NCBI GenBank assembly: GCA_000320545.1
Contig: ADNK01002609.1
Coordinates: 1-42,500 of the forward strand
Reading direction: 5' to 3'
Length of the DNA stretch: 42,500 nt
DNA from: Bigelowiella natans CCMP2755
Taxonomy: Eukaryota; Cercozoa; Chlorarachniophyceae
A program made the translations under genes and the position numbers. This document shows, one piece after another, positions 22,237 to 32,795 of the stretch. Each line of letters begins with the position of its first letter. Position 1 is the first letter of the stretch. Below the pieces are notes generated by a model. That model saw only the letters and a list, made by a program, of their open reading frames with translations. It did not search any database and had not been told where the DNA came from.

Positions 22237-22902
22237 CTTGTCCGCATACAATTTCCTCCATTTCGCATCCTCCTCATAGCATTAGATGTAGTAGGCACAG
22301 CGTCCTTCTTATCTTATTATTCGTCGTCATCCTCAGGTCAATTTGGCCACACTCATCTGAGATTTACTATCCTGTACGCGGCGCTCATTCTCTGCATTGG
22401 TACCTCCCCGATTTGGCTGTCGTTGGTACTTACCACTCCTCAGCAATGATACCTACAATCAAATAGAGAGCGACCAGCCCTGACCAACTGTCTAGAAAAA
22501 ACGGCAATTAGCTGCGAATGAGATAGTGATGATGATGACGATAATGATGACGATGACGACGATGATGATGACGGTGACGATTTCACGGGTCTAATTCCTA
22601 GCCATTGTTTATATGAAGATAATTCCGGATAAGATCATGCTGGTGAATGCCGTCGTTATGGCCCTCTTCAGGTTGGTCTACACACATAAGCACACGGAGC
22701 ACAATTTCGAAATGTTCATTATCTTACGTCGCCGTTGGCGTTGCCTCCCCCCCCCCCTCCCCCCCCCCCCTTCCCCCGACAGCTTCCTTTGGCTTTGGGT
22801 TGCAATGAACGCTATTTGGAATTTTAGCTGCATGCTGACAAGGCCCGTGCTGAGCCTCAATGCACTTGAAGCGAGTCGAAAGTAGTTGCAGCAGCTCTTC
22901 TC

Positions 22903-22934
<32 letters not shown>

Positions 22935-23188
22935 CGCTCTTGCTGTTGTTGTTTTTGTTGTGTTGTGGTTGCAGGGATGGTAGTGGGTGGCTCTAAATCC
23001 TTGCTTCAATAACTAGCCATTACGATTCATATCTCCAACTACTAGCAATTACGATTCATATCTTCCCCCTCATCCTCATCATCATTATCATCATCATGCT
23101 GCCGTGTGTTGATCTGCTAGGAGAGACTTTCGCCATATCGTGATCGTCCCTTGCTACCTAGACCCTGTGGAGGTGCTCTACATATAAG

Positions 23189-23224
<36 letters not shown>

Positions 23225-23570
23225 CTATATGAATAATATGCAATATTGATATGGTGTTTTTACCATCCGATCTACTATTAATACCCATTTATACAACCCA
23301 TTCTCATGTTATAAGCATCTTAGATATGTTGATCCATCAAATCTCTTCTTGTTGTAGGTGTTGTTTGACTGCATGGGCTCGCTGATACTGCAAGGAGAAG
23401 AGGTGTCTATGCACTTAAGACACTCCGCCACATCTCCACACACCTCGCTCATTTTTATTTTTATCATTATCATTATCATTACCATTCTTATCATTATTGA
23501 CCGTTACTCAACTCAACCTGCTCCTTGCCATCGTATGGTTTCTTCGTATCTTCAAACTCCCCCCCCCACA

Positions 23571-23610
<40 letters not shown>

Positions 23611-24010
23611 AAAGGTGTGCAAGCGACTGGTTGTCGTCGTTACATTTGAGGCGCGTACACCTGGTACACACACACACACACATACACACAAACACACATA
23701 TATTATTATCTAGTATCTCCTTCTCCACCTTTTCCCCCTGTTATACGTTCTTGTTTCTATATCTTGGAGATTCTTCGTTTCAGAGTACTAGCAGTAGTTT
23801 GTTTAGTGTCCTTTCATTCAGTGTTGCTGGTCTTCTTCCCCCCCCCCCCCCCCCCCCCCACTCCTGATTGATTCACAGATGTGGACTCGAAGGTGCAGGC
23901 AGTGCGGGCTGCTTTTACAGACAAATTCGGTGACTTGCTAGTTGTCCGGCACACACTCATACCCTCTAGAGAAATTCCAGGAGGTAATTTGCATGCTGCA
24001 GGATACTACT

Positions 24011-24050
<40 letters not shown>

Positions 24051-24646
24051 TGAGTATTTGATTACCAGATAATACCCAAATCATAGCCATTTCCCCTTCC
24101 TCCTCCTCCTCCTCCTCTTCTTCTTCTTCTTCTTCTTCTTCTTCTTCTTCTCGGTCGCGTTCATGCTCGTTGTCCTATCACCAATAATTGCCTCTACTCG
24201 TCACCCACCGCCACGCTCAGGCTGCTCAAACAAGAACTTCGCTCTCCGGACAGCCCATGCATTTGTGAAGCGAAAGTACTACCTCGGGGGGCAGGAGGAG
24301 CAGAAGGAAGGGGGGGGGGGGGGGAGAAAAAAAAAAAAACCAGTTGCTTCGTGACCCTCGTTTGTCTGCAGCGGGAGGAGAAAGGGGCCACGAGATTGGA
24401 GGAGGAATAGGAGGAGGAGGAGGAGAAGGAGGAGGTGGTGGTGGTGACGGGGATGATCAGCAGCAAAAGGACCGAAAACACTATGCAGTCACGGTTACCA
24501 CGTGCGACACTGACTCCCTCTTCTACCCAGAGTACTTCACTACGTTAGAGGCGTGTTACAATGAGGCAAATCCGAAGCTTGGCCAACCACCCCAAATGCT
24601 TGTTTGGCAGCCCCCTCTCTTCTATAACTGGTAGTGGTAGTGCGGC

Positions 24647-24677
<31 letters not shown>

Positions 24678-24983
24678 ATAGTCAGTAGAAGTAGTATGGT
24701 GCGTCGATCTCTGATGATGTGCCGATTGATCACCGCATGAGATTATGTTCTGTTCTAGCAGTTTTACTCATTGGCGTGCATTTCTGTGTGTGCTGTTTGT
24801 GCGGGAAGGAACCTTGACGAAAGGCCATTCTTCAACCGAATTACAGGGATCATGCGTTCTATGATGATGCTGGGAGGTAGCGCGTATACTCTCTCACACA
24901 CACACACACACACACATTGCATATCTCAAGATGATATATGGGTGTGTGTGTGTGTGTGTGTGTGTGTGAGTGTGGACGTGAGA

Positions 24984-25025
<42 letters not shown>

Positions 25026-26665
25026 CCTAAAGTATTTGTTCTACATGTTCATTATTATCGTTGGTCGTGGTGGTCGCCATTCTCACGGTCATCACTCCCT
25101 ATGATCAACTGCAGGCTTAATCGCTCTGAATCTGAATCCTATGAGCGTCTTCTCCTACCCCTTAGAGCTTGGGTAGTACTTATTTCGTGATCTAATGCGT
25201 ACGATGGTGAATTGACAGGCAACAACAACGACTACGATAATCACCGCCATAGAGCCGAATCCTATCATCTTCATTCATGCATGCATCGTCATCTGCCCCC
25301 TCCTTCCCCCCCCCCCCTGCGTAGGGCCAAAGCTGGCTTCATCAACCCTCGTTATGGCGTAGACGACATCATCGCGAAGGTGCGGTGGATGTGTGCAACT
25401 TCTGAGAAAGTTCCCGTGGAACTGCTGCCGGTGCCTGTGATCTCCGGCCCGACGATAGGAGCGACGTTCAGCGAGGAGTACAATGAGTGGGCGAGGCAGA
25501 TCCGACGCTGGATTGTAGGGTCGTCGGAGTCGTTTCACTACTTCCTCATCCACTTTCGGGGCACACCGTTGATCTCTGGCCTGGTGTGGTTCTTCCTCTT
25601 CTTCCTCTACTACGCCGTTCTGCTCTGCTGCGGCGGCGTATTCCAGCTGCTCGCCAGCTTCCCCCTGCCATACGTCGAGCCGTACGTGTTCCATTATAGG
25701 CTTTCTCTCCTTCGAGGTGTAATAGTAGTAATAGTAGGAGGAGGAGGAGGAGGAGGAGGAGGAGGAGAGATTGATCAGAAACAACTCTCTGCTGCTGCTG
25801 TGGTCATCGTTGTTCGTAGGCTGCTGCTTTTGCTTGGCATCGTCGTTTTTGTCAGCGTTGCGCACAGATCGCAGCTGCGGTTTCGCCCAGGCGATTCTAC
25901 ATTCTCTATCTATCCCCTCTCCCCCCCCCCCCCCCCCCCCTCCTCCTCTTTGTTTCGATAAGACGTTGTGTTTGCCGTTTATTTTCCAGGAAGTAGCAGC
26001 GAAGAGGAGCACGAGTTCTCTTTGGCGTATGCGGGCCTCGTAGCTCTCGGCGTGCAATACGTGGCCTTTGCTGTGGCGTTTATAATCGATAGAATGGCCG
26101 TCCGTTACATGAAAATTAAGGAGCAGATCAGCATCACGCGCAACATCATGCACTGGGTTTTGGCCCCCGCCGTCCTTCTGGTGTACTCCCTGGTGGCATT
26201 TGCGAGCATCCTCAAATTCGTCTTTGTCGGAAAGAAGATGGCAGGGCACGATATGGCTGCGAAGGAGGTCTGATTAAGCAATCGGCCTAGTTGTTGTTGT
26301 CGTCGTTTCTTGGGTTGGTTATTGTTGTTGTTATTTTTGTTTATTTTTTTATGCGATGAAGGGCTCGGATGTGGCTCGCTTATTTCTCTCCCTCTTCCTC
26401 CTCTTCTTTCTTCCTCCTCTTCTTTCTCCCTCCCCGAACCTGAATTCTGTGAGCATAGGGACTTCAGACGGATTCCGTACTCAACGACGCAGTGGATGCT
26501 GCGCTCATCAATAACCAGATTGTGAACGAGGCAGGAAGTATTGAGCACAAGAGCAAAGCGCCAGCTGAAAGCAAGGAGTCAGCAGATGCCTACAGCAATG
26601 AGCTGCTGTACAAGCTTGGGTCACACGTCCACTTCGGGGGATATTCAGAAAGAACTCATCGATGA
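22237..26665 (+). CDS. GT2-family multi-pass membrane glycosyltransferase
   Basis: Exons joined by phase: about 22237-22399, 22602-22671, 22783-22881, 23121-23172, 23358-23402, 23615-23663, 23879-23983, 24221 to about 24290, about 24370-24630, 24809-24876, 25115-25172, 25325-25716, 25990-26267, 26459-26665 (stop TGA). N-terminal hydrophobic segments (FTILYAALILCI, MALFSFLWLWVAMNAIW) precede the GT2 core: HIVIVPCYLDPVE (start of the nucleotide-sugar fold), RLVVVVTFEA, then GCSNKNFALRTAH, the acidic CDTDS at about 24506-24517, NPMSVFSYPLELG, and QIRRW at 25497-25511, the QxxRW motif of processive GT2 enzymes. Three or more C-terminal membrane segments follow. This layout resembles cellulose-, chitin- or hyaluronan-synthase-like enzymes; the sugar and product cannot be told. 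The 5' end is unresolved, as is the junction between about 24290 and 24370, where runs of G and A occur. Confidence 0.75.
25717..25989 (+). repeat. Intron with (GGA)n near the donor and a C-run plus TCC near the acceptor
   Basis: A GGA repeat at about 25738-25767 and a C-run followed by TCCTCC at about 25920-25950 are complementary and sit at opposite ends of the intron of the glycosyltransferase gene. They could pair and bring the splice sites together; this is inference. Confidence 0.6.
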
Positions 26666-27736
26666 TTTGAAAAGTCTCGATGCGATGTGGGTTTATTGCT
26701 AAACAGCATGCGCACTGCGACCGCGTGCGTGCATGTAGACCGCTAGATCGGTCAGGGTTTAGATTTGTTCTTTCATGTCATTCGAAACACAATCACAATC
26801 CTTGCAGCAGAAAAGCCAAATCATGCTGTGCATGTGCGTGAAGCGCAGCTATTGCATGTGAGGCCGTAGTGTAAAGGTTGTAGCAAATGAACATACCTGT
26901 AGATACGTGTGCAATGAGATAGCTAGCTAGCAAGGCGGATAAATGATTCGATCATTCTGGAACATAAACCATTTGTTGCACATCGAGATCTAAAAGTCTA
27001 AAATTGCGCGCGTTGTTCATGCCGTTATTAGCAGTATTATTAATTGTTGTTTTATTCATGCATGCACACGTGCAGCTAATCTAGCAACAAAGCTAGAAAG
27101 GCTTCACATGTAGACATTCAGACGAAATGCACAGAAGCTTGCTGCATCTAGTGCCAATGATCGTAGCTGCTGTTGCATGGTTTCCAATCGAATGAGTCCT
27201 CATCCTGTGTAGCTAGCTAGCTGTGCTAGTGTGTAATGTTGTGCACAGTTCTGTGACAGCTACGCTTGCTTGCCGCACAAGGTCCACTAGCCATGGATGC
27301 AGCGGTAGACCGTGTCTAGATGTAGCGCCCATTGCACACATGCCGTAGTATACACACACACACGTACAGAAACACACACGTAAAATATTCAACATGCACA
27401 TCGTGCATACATATAATGTAACATCACTACTTTATTAAGAGTTCAGGACGTGGTGCGAAAACAGTAACAATGTCTGGCTGGTGATGCATGGCCTGAATTT
27501 CTGTCAGGTATACAATGTTATCCGCTGTTTATGTGCGGTAATAGATTTTTAATAGCTACGAATTGCAAGGCGTGTAGATCAACTTCATTCCCCTCAGAGT
27601 CCAACGGCGGTCAGCGGTGTTTCAGGCCATCAAGACTGCATCGTTTTCTTCACACGTGGCTGCCTAATGCAGCAAGGTGGAAGCGACGTCTGAGTAGCAC
27701 GAACCCCTCCCCTCTCCTCCTCCTTCTCCTCCTCCC
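26666..27736. other. Convergent intergenic region with CTAG-rich island
   Basis: Lies between the 3' ends of the glycosyltransferase (plus) and the VPS45-like gene (minus). Between about 26690 and 27240 the words GCTAGC, CTAG, GATC and CATG are frequent, as at 600-1650. No gene is recognised; the 60 to 70 codon frames have no features. Confidence 0.6.
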
Positions 27737-29488
27737 TTAAGAGTCGTCGAGCTTAATGTCCAAGAACACATCCGAGTTCTTAGAAACACCGAGTACATCG
27801 TTCATGAAGGACGTGGAGTTGTGAATACAGCTGCCTCCTAGAATGATCTTCGGGCCTGAAGGCCCCGACGCTTTATTCATTTCTGAGACCAGAGCTGCCT
27901 CGGAGTATGTTGTCCCCCCGATAACGTACACGAACACCTTGTCCATGTTTCTCCCCTGGCCGACCGCATCCATGAAGGGATAATCATTCATTCCCAGCTT
28001 GTTCTTGAGCAAGCTGTCTAAGACGGATGAGAGCAGTGGCTTGTACCGGGTGTACACGTTTTCGATCTCGCTCAGGCCAGAGAAGGCGTTCTTCACCATG
28101 GAAAGGAACCCTCTGTTCCTGTAGAGGTCCCCCCCCCTTACCGAGGCGCCCGCGTACTTCACTATCTCATCGCTGAATCTAGCCATTCGCTTCTCCTCGA
28201 TGGTTTTGGCTTGCTCCTTTAGAACAGAGCGGACAGTTGACATCTCGTTCCTGTGCTTCTCATATCTCAAATGATAGAGAGACGCCATGCAGACCTTCCT
28301 CACGAATGTGACGCTGGAATCCCCCAGCAATCTCATGATCTCCGTGATAGCCTTCGAGTGATCATGGTCACACGCGAGATTTTGCTCAGCCTCTGATACG
28401 GCCATAAGCTTTTCCTCCTTCACTTTGCGGTTCATCTCCACCATCACAGCAACGTGCTTCGACACGTTGCCTTGGAATGTCTTCAGCTCTGGATATTGCT
28501 CCACGAATTTTTGCATATCCTGGATAGTCTCGATTTTTTGGTTCCCTTTTTTCGCTTTATATTGAGATACCAAGTCCTTGATCGCTTTGCCAAGGTCCCC
28601 GAAGTTGTAAGTGTACGTCTTGGCGAAGAATTCGTCCTGCGTAGTTGACATTACGACCTGCTTCATATCCGGCTTAATGTCTGGCACATTGCTCATATCA
28701 ACTCGGTTGCTGTCAATGGTCAGTAGCTCGTGGACCATCGCTTGATAAGTCCATTGCATAAGAAGAGGCGTGATGGGGTCCTCTCGTCGATCTAGGATAA
28801 GCAGCACCGGTTGATTTGAGTCTCGGAAATCAAACACTTCATTTTCTTCCTTCATCTTGCTCACAATTTCGATTGCCACGGCCTTACTCAGGGCTGATGC
28901 TTTCTGATAGCGCACAAGTGGCCTCTTTTTTTGGGATAAGAGCATTGATATGAGTCCTTCTACATTCCTTTCTAGAACAGCATTGTCAGCTTTCGTCCAG
29001 TTCGATCGTCTCGTATACAAAGACCGGGTTGAAGATAGATTGCAGTGCCATGACTCAGGAGTGACCGCAAAAAAATCAGCATAGTATTCTTGAACTTGCT
29101 TCACGAGCTCGTAATCATCTGCAGCAGCAATTGTCTTCAACTGTGCATCCCCGACAAAATTTGTGAAAAAGAGGTGATACTCTTTGAACTTGGGCTTTTG
29201 GAGAGCTTGCTGCAGAGCAGATAAGCTGGAAGAAGATGGTCGCAGGAGGCAAACAGCCTTAAGGTGGTTCATTGGAGTCTTGGAAGGTTTGGAAGGTGAG
29301 TCAATCTGCTCCACGATGAATACCTGCTTGGCGATGATCTCTGTCTGTGATATCACAAGGGAAACCATCTTCATGGTGTCCTTATCCACCAAGAGTGCCT
29401 TCATTCCACTCAACCCAACAATCTTCTCAACATAGCGCTTGAACGCATCAATGGCAGAGAAGGAGCTCTTGCCTTTGTGATCGCTCAT
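27737..29488 (-). CDS. VPS45: VPS45-like Sec1/Munc18 (SM) protein
   Basis: Single uninterrupted minus-strand frame of 583 codons, ATG at 29488 and TAA at 27737-27739; typical SM proteins are 550 to 650 residues, so it looks complete. Features in order: N-terminal YVEKIVGLSGMKALLVDKDT, FFTNFVGDAQLK, the domain-2 segment VLLILDRREDPITPLLMQWT (classic SM motif, near residues 226-245), YNFGDLGKAIKDL, and C-terminal VFVYVIGGTTYSEA with GGSCIHNSTSF, the GGTTY/xIHN pattern characteristic of VPS45. VPS45 binds Tlg2/syntaxin-16-type syntaxins and controls SNARE fusion at the trans-Golgi and endosomes. It lacks the introns and microsatellites that fill the adjoining genes. It is divergent from the CCCH gene. 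Another SM subfamily (Sec1, Sly1) is less likely. Confidence 0.92.
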   Translation of the reverse strand: MSDHKGKSSFSAIDAFKRYVEKIVGLSGMKALLVDKDTMKMVSLVISQTEIIAKQVFIVEQIDSPSKPSKTPMNHLKAVCLLRPSSSSLSALQQALQKPKFKEYHLFFTNFVGDAQLKTIAAADDYELVKQVQEYYADFFAVTPESWHCNLSSTRSLYTRRSNWTKADNAVLERNVEGLISMLLSQKKRPLVRYQKASALSKAVAIEIVSKMKEENEVFDFRDSNQPVLLILDRREDPITPLLMQWTYQAMVHELLTIDSNRVDMSNVPDIKPDMKQVVMSTTQDEFFAKTYTYNFGDLGKAIKDLVSQYKAKKGNQKIETIQDMQKFVEQYPELKTFQGNVSKHVAVMVEMNRKVKEEKLMAVSEAEQNLACDHDHSKAITEIMRLLGDSSVTFVRKVCMASLYHLRYEKHRNEMSTVRSVLKEQAKTIEEKRMARFSDEIVKYAGASVRGGDLYRNRGFLSMVKNAFSGLSEIENVYTRYKPLLSSVLDSLLKNKLGMNDYPFMDAVGQGRNMDKVFVYVIGGTTYSEAALVSEMNKASGPSGPKIILGGSCIHNSTSFMNDVLGVSKNSDVFLDIKLDDS

Positions 29489-30474
29489 TGCAGATGGTGA
29501 AGCGGAGCCCTCTTCGTTCTCTGTTGGCCTGTGTTTGGAAGTGAATACCGGGTAGTGACAGTGAGGAGTTCGTTGTCGTCATCACTTTTTCAATGGGCGT
29601 AGTGAAGTTGAAGAATGCCAAAGAATTTAGGCTTTCTGCATTGCTTTGTTCGAAACAACTGCGCAAAATCCTGGAAATGTCATGAGCAAGCTCGCGCTTG
29701 ATGTACTGTGGATGATCGAAGCTTGACAGCACTTGACTGGGTGTTTTTACCTTGAATGCGCCAGAGAGACTTTGTTCATTGTTCATTGAGACAGCGGTGC
29801 TTTTAAGCTGCAGCTTCCTTCGATTGACCTGAAAATTGTGATTTTTGTGTGTGAGCTTTTCAGTGCGTTTTCTAGTAAAAACAGATTTTTCATCAACAAA
29901 TGTTCCAGATATACCTGGTTTTCCATGATTTCTTTTCGACATGACGATGAGCGACTGAGAAGCTCCGACCAAAAGAACCAGTGGATTTTCTTCGGGTTTC
30001 CGGGGTACAAAGCACAGAAGTAAAGCTTCTCCTTCTTAAAGTAACTTCTAAAGAAGGCAAAATCGCATCATCTTTCATGTGCTTTGCTATTTTACCCTAA
30101 AAAAAGTCGCAATCGCAAAGGAAAAAGAGTTGCTGTGAGAAAGGGAGGGAAAGTGCAAAGGCAGAAGCCATCATTTGATGCACCAGGTGTCGTGAGAAAA
30201 CACGACCAGGTGAAGTTGCTACCCACCTGTCAGGGTCGCATAGTGTCGAGACCCCGCTTTCAGGGTCTTCACAGAAGAGGTGTGTGAAATAAAAGCTCTC
30301 TCTGAATTTCTGTTGGGTATCAAGATCTTGGAACTCGTGGGTGTCAAATCTTTGCTGTCGTTTTTCCAATAGGGGGTACGATAAGCACCAGCCATCCCTC
30401 CCCGCCAAGAGCACTGTTCTGGTCACTTTGATTGAGCCTTTGGGCAAAACAGGCTTACTGTTCAGAATCAAAAC
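29489..30474. promoter_or_regulatory. Divergent intergenic region between VPS45-like and CCCH genes
   Basis: About 1 kb between two start codons facing away from each other, so it should hold both promoters. A minus-strand frame (ATG about 29942, stop about 29448) overlaps the start of the VPS45-like gene in another frame. It could be an upstream reading frame or a short separate gene but has no domain. No clear TATA-like element could be assigned. Confidence 0.35.
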
Positions 30475-31448
30475 ATGCGAAACATGGACGCTTCCTTGTT
30501 CTCGCCTCATTGTTGTGAATCGCCCTTTCAACTTGGGGACCCATTCTCCAATTGGAGGGACAGTTCTCGAATGGAGGTTGAGAAGGAGGAAAAGATGAGC
30601 AACATGGATGCAAGCAGCATGATTGCAGATCTAAGTGTTAAGTTCCAAGCGAGAGTTGTTAAAGTCAAGAGCCGTTCAAGGTCGTCATCGGAAGGCTCCA
30701 AGCCCACAGTAGTTTTCAAAGACATCGTGCGCACTAGCAACAACAAAACTATTGTAGTACTCGCTGGTGACGACGAAGAAGACGAGACTGCTTGGGTTAA
30801 GGGAAAACATATTGATGCCTATCCTCGGAAGTTTCAAGAATGGTTCAAGGTATAACCACAACTATTCCCTTTTGAAGTCAATCTAAAACTTTTTCCCTTT
30901 CGCAGAAATTCGTCCCGACTATTCGGCACAATTGCCGACCTCGCCAAATCAAAAAGTTCCGTCGGTTGTCGAAATGGTGCCGCAGTATGGTGAAGACTGG
31001 AAGCTGCTCTTTTGGTCAACTAACCTCCTTATTCTAATTTCTGAACAGATACCTTACTTTTGATTCTTGGTTTCAGGCGTGAAATGCAACTTCTGCCACC
31101 ACTTTACAGAATTTTCTCCAATGCGATGCGAAAATGACGGAAAATGTGAAGACCCAGAGTGTTGGTATATGCATTCAGTCGAGGTCTGTCAGTAGCAAGC
31201 CGGAAATTTTATGCAGGTGAGCTTTCTCTTCCTTGCTTTTCTAAGAGCGATTGTACCCAATTAGTACTGTTCAGGTTCAACTTCGCCAATTATATGCGAT
31301 TACGAACGAGCCTTCCACCCCACCTCTCAATGGAGCACCCATGAAATCGGAAGGCAAGTCTAAGGGTACTCCAACTAAAATCCGAAACCAACTCATGGAC
31401 TACAGACTTCCGGATAGATCCTTTTCGCCGACGCGCTTGAGATATTGA
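30475..31448 (+). CDS. CCCH zinc-finger protein, 254 residues
   Basis: Four exons, 30475-30849, 30906-31014, 31077-31183 and 31275-31448 (stop TGA), with phases 0, 1 and 0 matching at the joins; introns are only 56, 62 and 91 bases and carry no microsatellites. Later ATGs (30484, 30595) are possible starts. Residues 30-125 (VKFQARVVKVKSR to KFQEWFK) look folded but are not recognised. A basic stretch follows, then a C165-x2-C168 pair and a finger C179-x5-C185-x4-C190-x3-H194 (RCENDGKCEDPECWYMH). This spacing matches the CCCH fingers of Nab2/ZC3H14, which bind poly(A) RNA, so RNA binding is inferred. Exon 2 also stays open in another frame, so its reading is less certain. The tail is basic and Ser/Pro-rich. 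Confidence 0.6.
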
Positions 31449-32795
31449 TTGAAATTAATTGCCGATTTTTAACTAGAATCAGCGAGTGTCATGTGCAACG
31501 GTGACTACTCTAGCCAGTGTATGCCCTCTTTCTTATCTTGCAGCAATGAGATAAGATGAAGAATTTGCCCGTAACATATCGGCCGCTGGATAATTTTCCT
31601 TGTTGCATTTCAAAGTGTCATCATGAAATGAGGTTCATGTTCGGAATTTGTTGGAAATCAGGAAAGATGCTTTGTTAATCATTTATTGTAATCCTTAATA
31701 CGTACATTCTATGTCGTGTGCATGTAATTTATAATGCTTTACCCATCGTCCTTCGTCACGAAGAAAAGAAAGAAATCTGGTTATATAACTTCGATATTAT
31801 CTCAAGAATGTAGCCGTTCTTTTTTTATTAAATGTTTTAGTCTTTAATGTTAATGTTCGCCTTCGTGCTTGTCTAGAAACGCAGTACGCGTCCAATTGTT
31901 TAATCGATTTAGTTATGAGTACTGGTAGTTCGGATTTAATCAGAGCAATTTAAGATACATCGACATTCAGAAAGGTGTATGAAAAATCTTTTGGAGTAAT
32001 GTATGATTAATAATATCAATAAGATAGTTAAGGTATCATTAAACCCAATTTACTGGCGTGGCCTTTTTCACCTGGTGACTTGATGGCATGTAATTATGTC
32101 GGTCTTTATTTAAGTGCGCAAGATTGTGCCTGTACAGCAATATATCATGATAGTAACATGCGATTTATTAAACAAGTAGACATACGTGATGCCACTGTTA
32201 CTGAACTAGTGAACATGCCACCCATGCAGTCAAAAGCGCGAACGATTGAGTATAGCATGACGCATAATGGATCCGAATAATTGATAGCAAAAAGCAACAA
32301 CTCCAGAACTGTCCGTTATGACAGTTTTGACACTAAACCAATAAATGCCAAGATCATCAAGCTAGCATGCAAGCTAGAAAGAACTAGAGAAACTCGATCA
32401 TTGCATGCTAGCATGCTCTGCATTCATGCATTCGATGCTCTAGATGCCGCTGGGCGGACTAATGCTGGCTGGAGGTCATCATGTTGCGACGTGAGTTCGT
32501 GCGATCATGCTAGCATGTGGATTCATGCGCTATATGCGAGCTATCTAGTGCTGTCGTACAAAATTAAATAAACATAGATGGATGGGCGCGCGTGCTGTGC
32601 ACCCGCATGTCTACATGTGCAGGCTGTCTAGCTGTCTAGCTGTGTGTTGGCATGGATGAACATGACAGTCGCATGGGGGGCTGTCAGCTACCACAATGAG
32701 CAATTGCGCTTCTATGAGCTTTTCACGTACAAGTCAGCCTTGATTATGTCCAGATGTGTGTTAGGCAGCGCGATGTGCGTGTGTGCAAGATGCTA
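31449..32795. other. Convergent intergenic region with CTAG-rich island
   Basis: Lies between the 3' ends of the CCCH gene (plus) and the Sec6-like gene (minus). 31450-32360 is AT-rich with nothing recognised. At about 32370-32650 the words GCTAGC, CATGC, CTAG and GATC become dense again, as in the other two islands. Open frames of up to 131 codons here have no domain. Confidence 0.6.

Noticed and set aside
25275-26249. 324-codon minus-strand frame opposite the glycosyltransferase exons
   Set aside because: It is the antisense of well-supported GT2 exons and contains homopolymeric Ser/Tyr/Gly/Glu stretches from repeats.
29448-29942. Minus-strand frame of about 165 codons overlapping the VPS45-like start
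   Set aside because: No domain, and it overlaps the well-supported VPS45-like coding start in another frame. It is more likely 5' untranslated sequence or an upstream frame.
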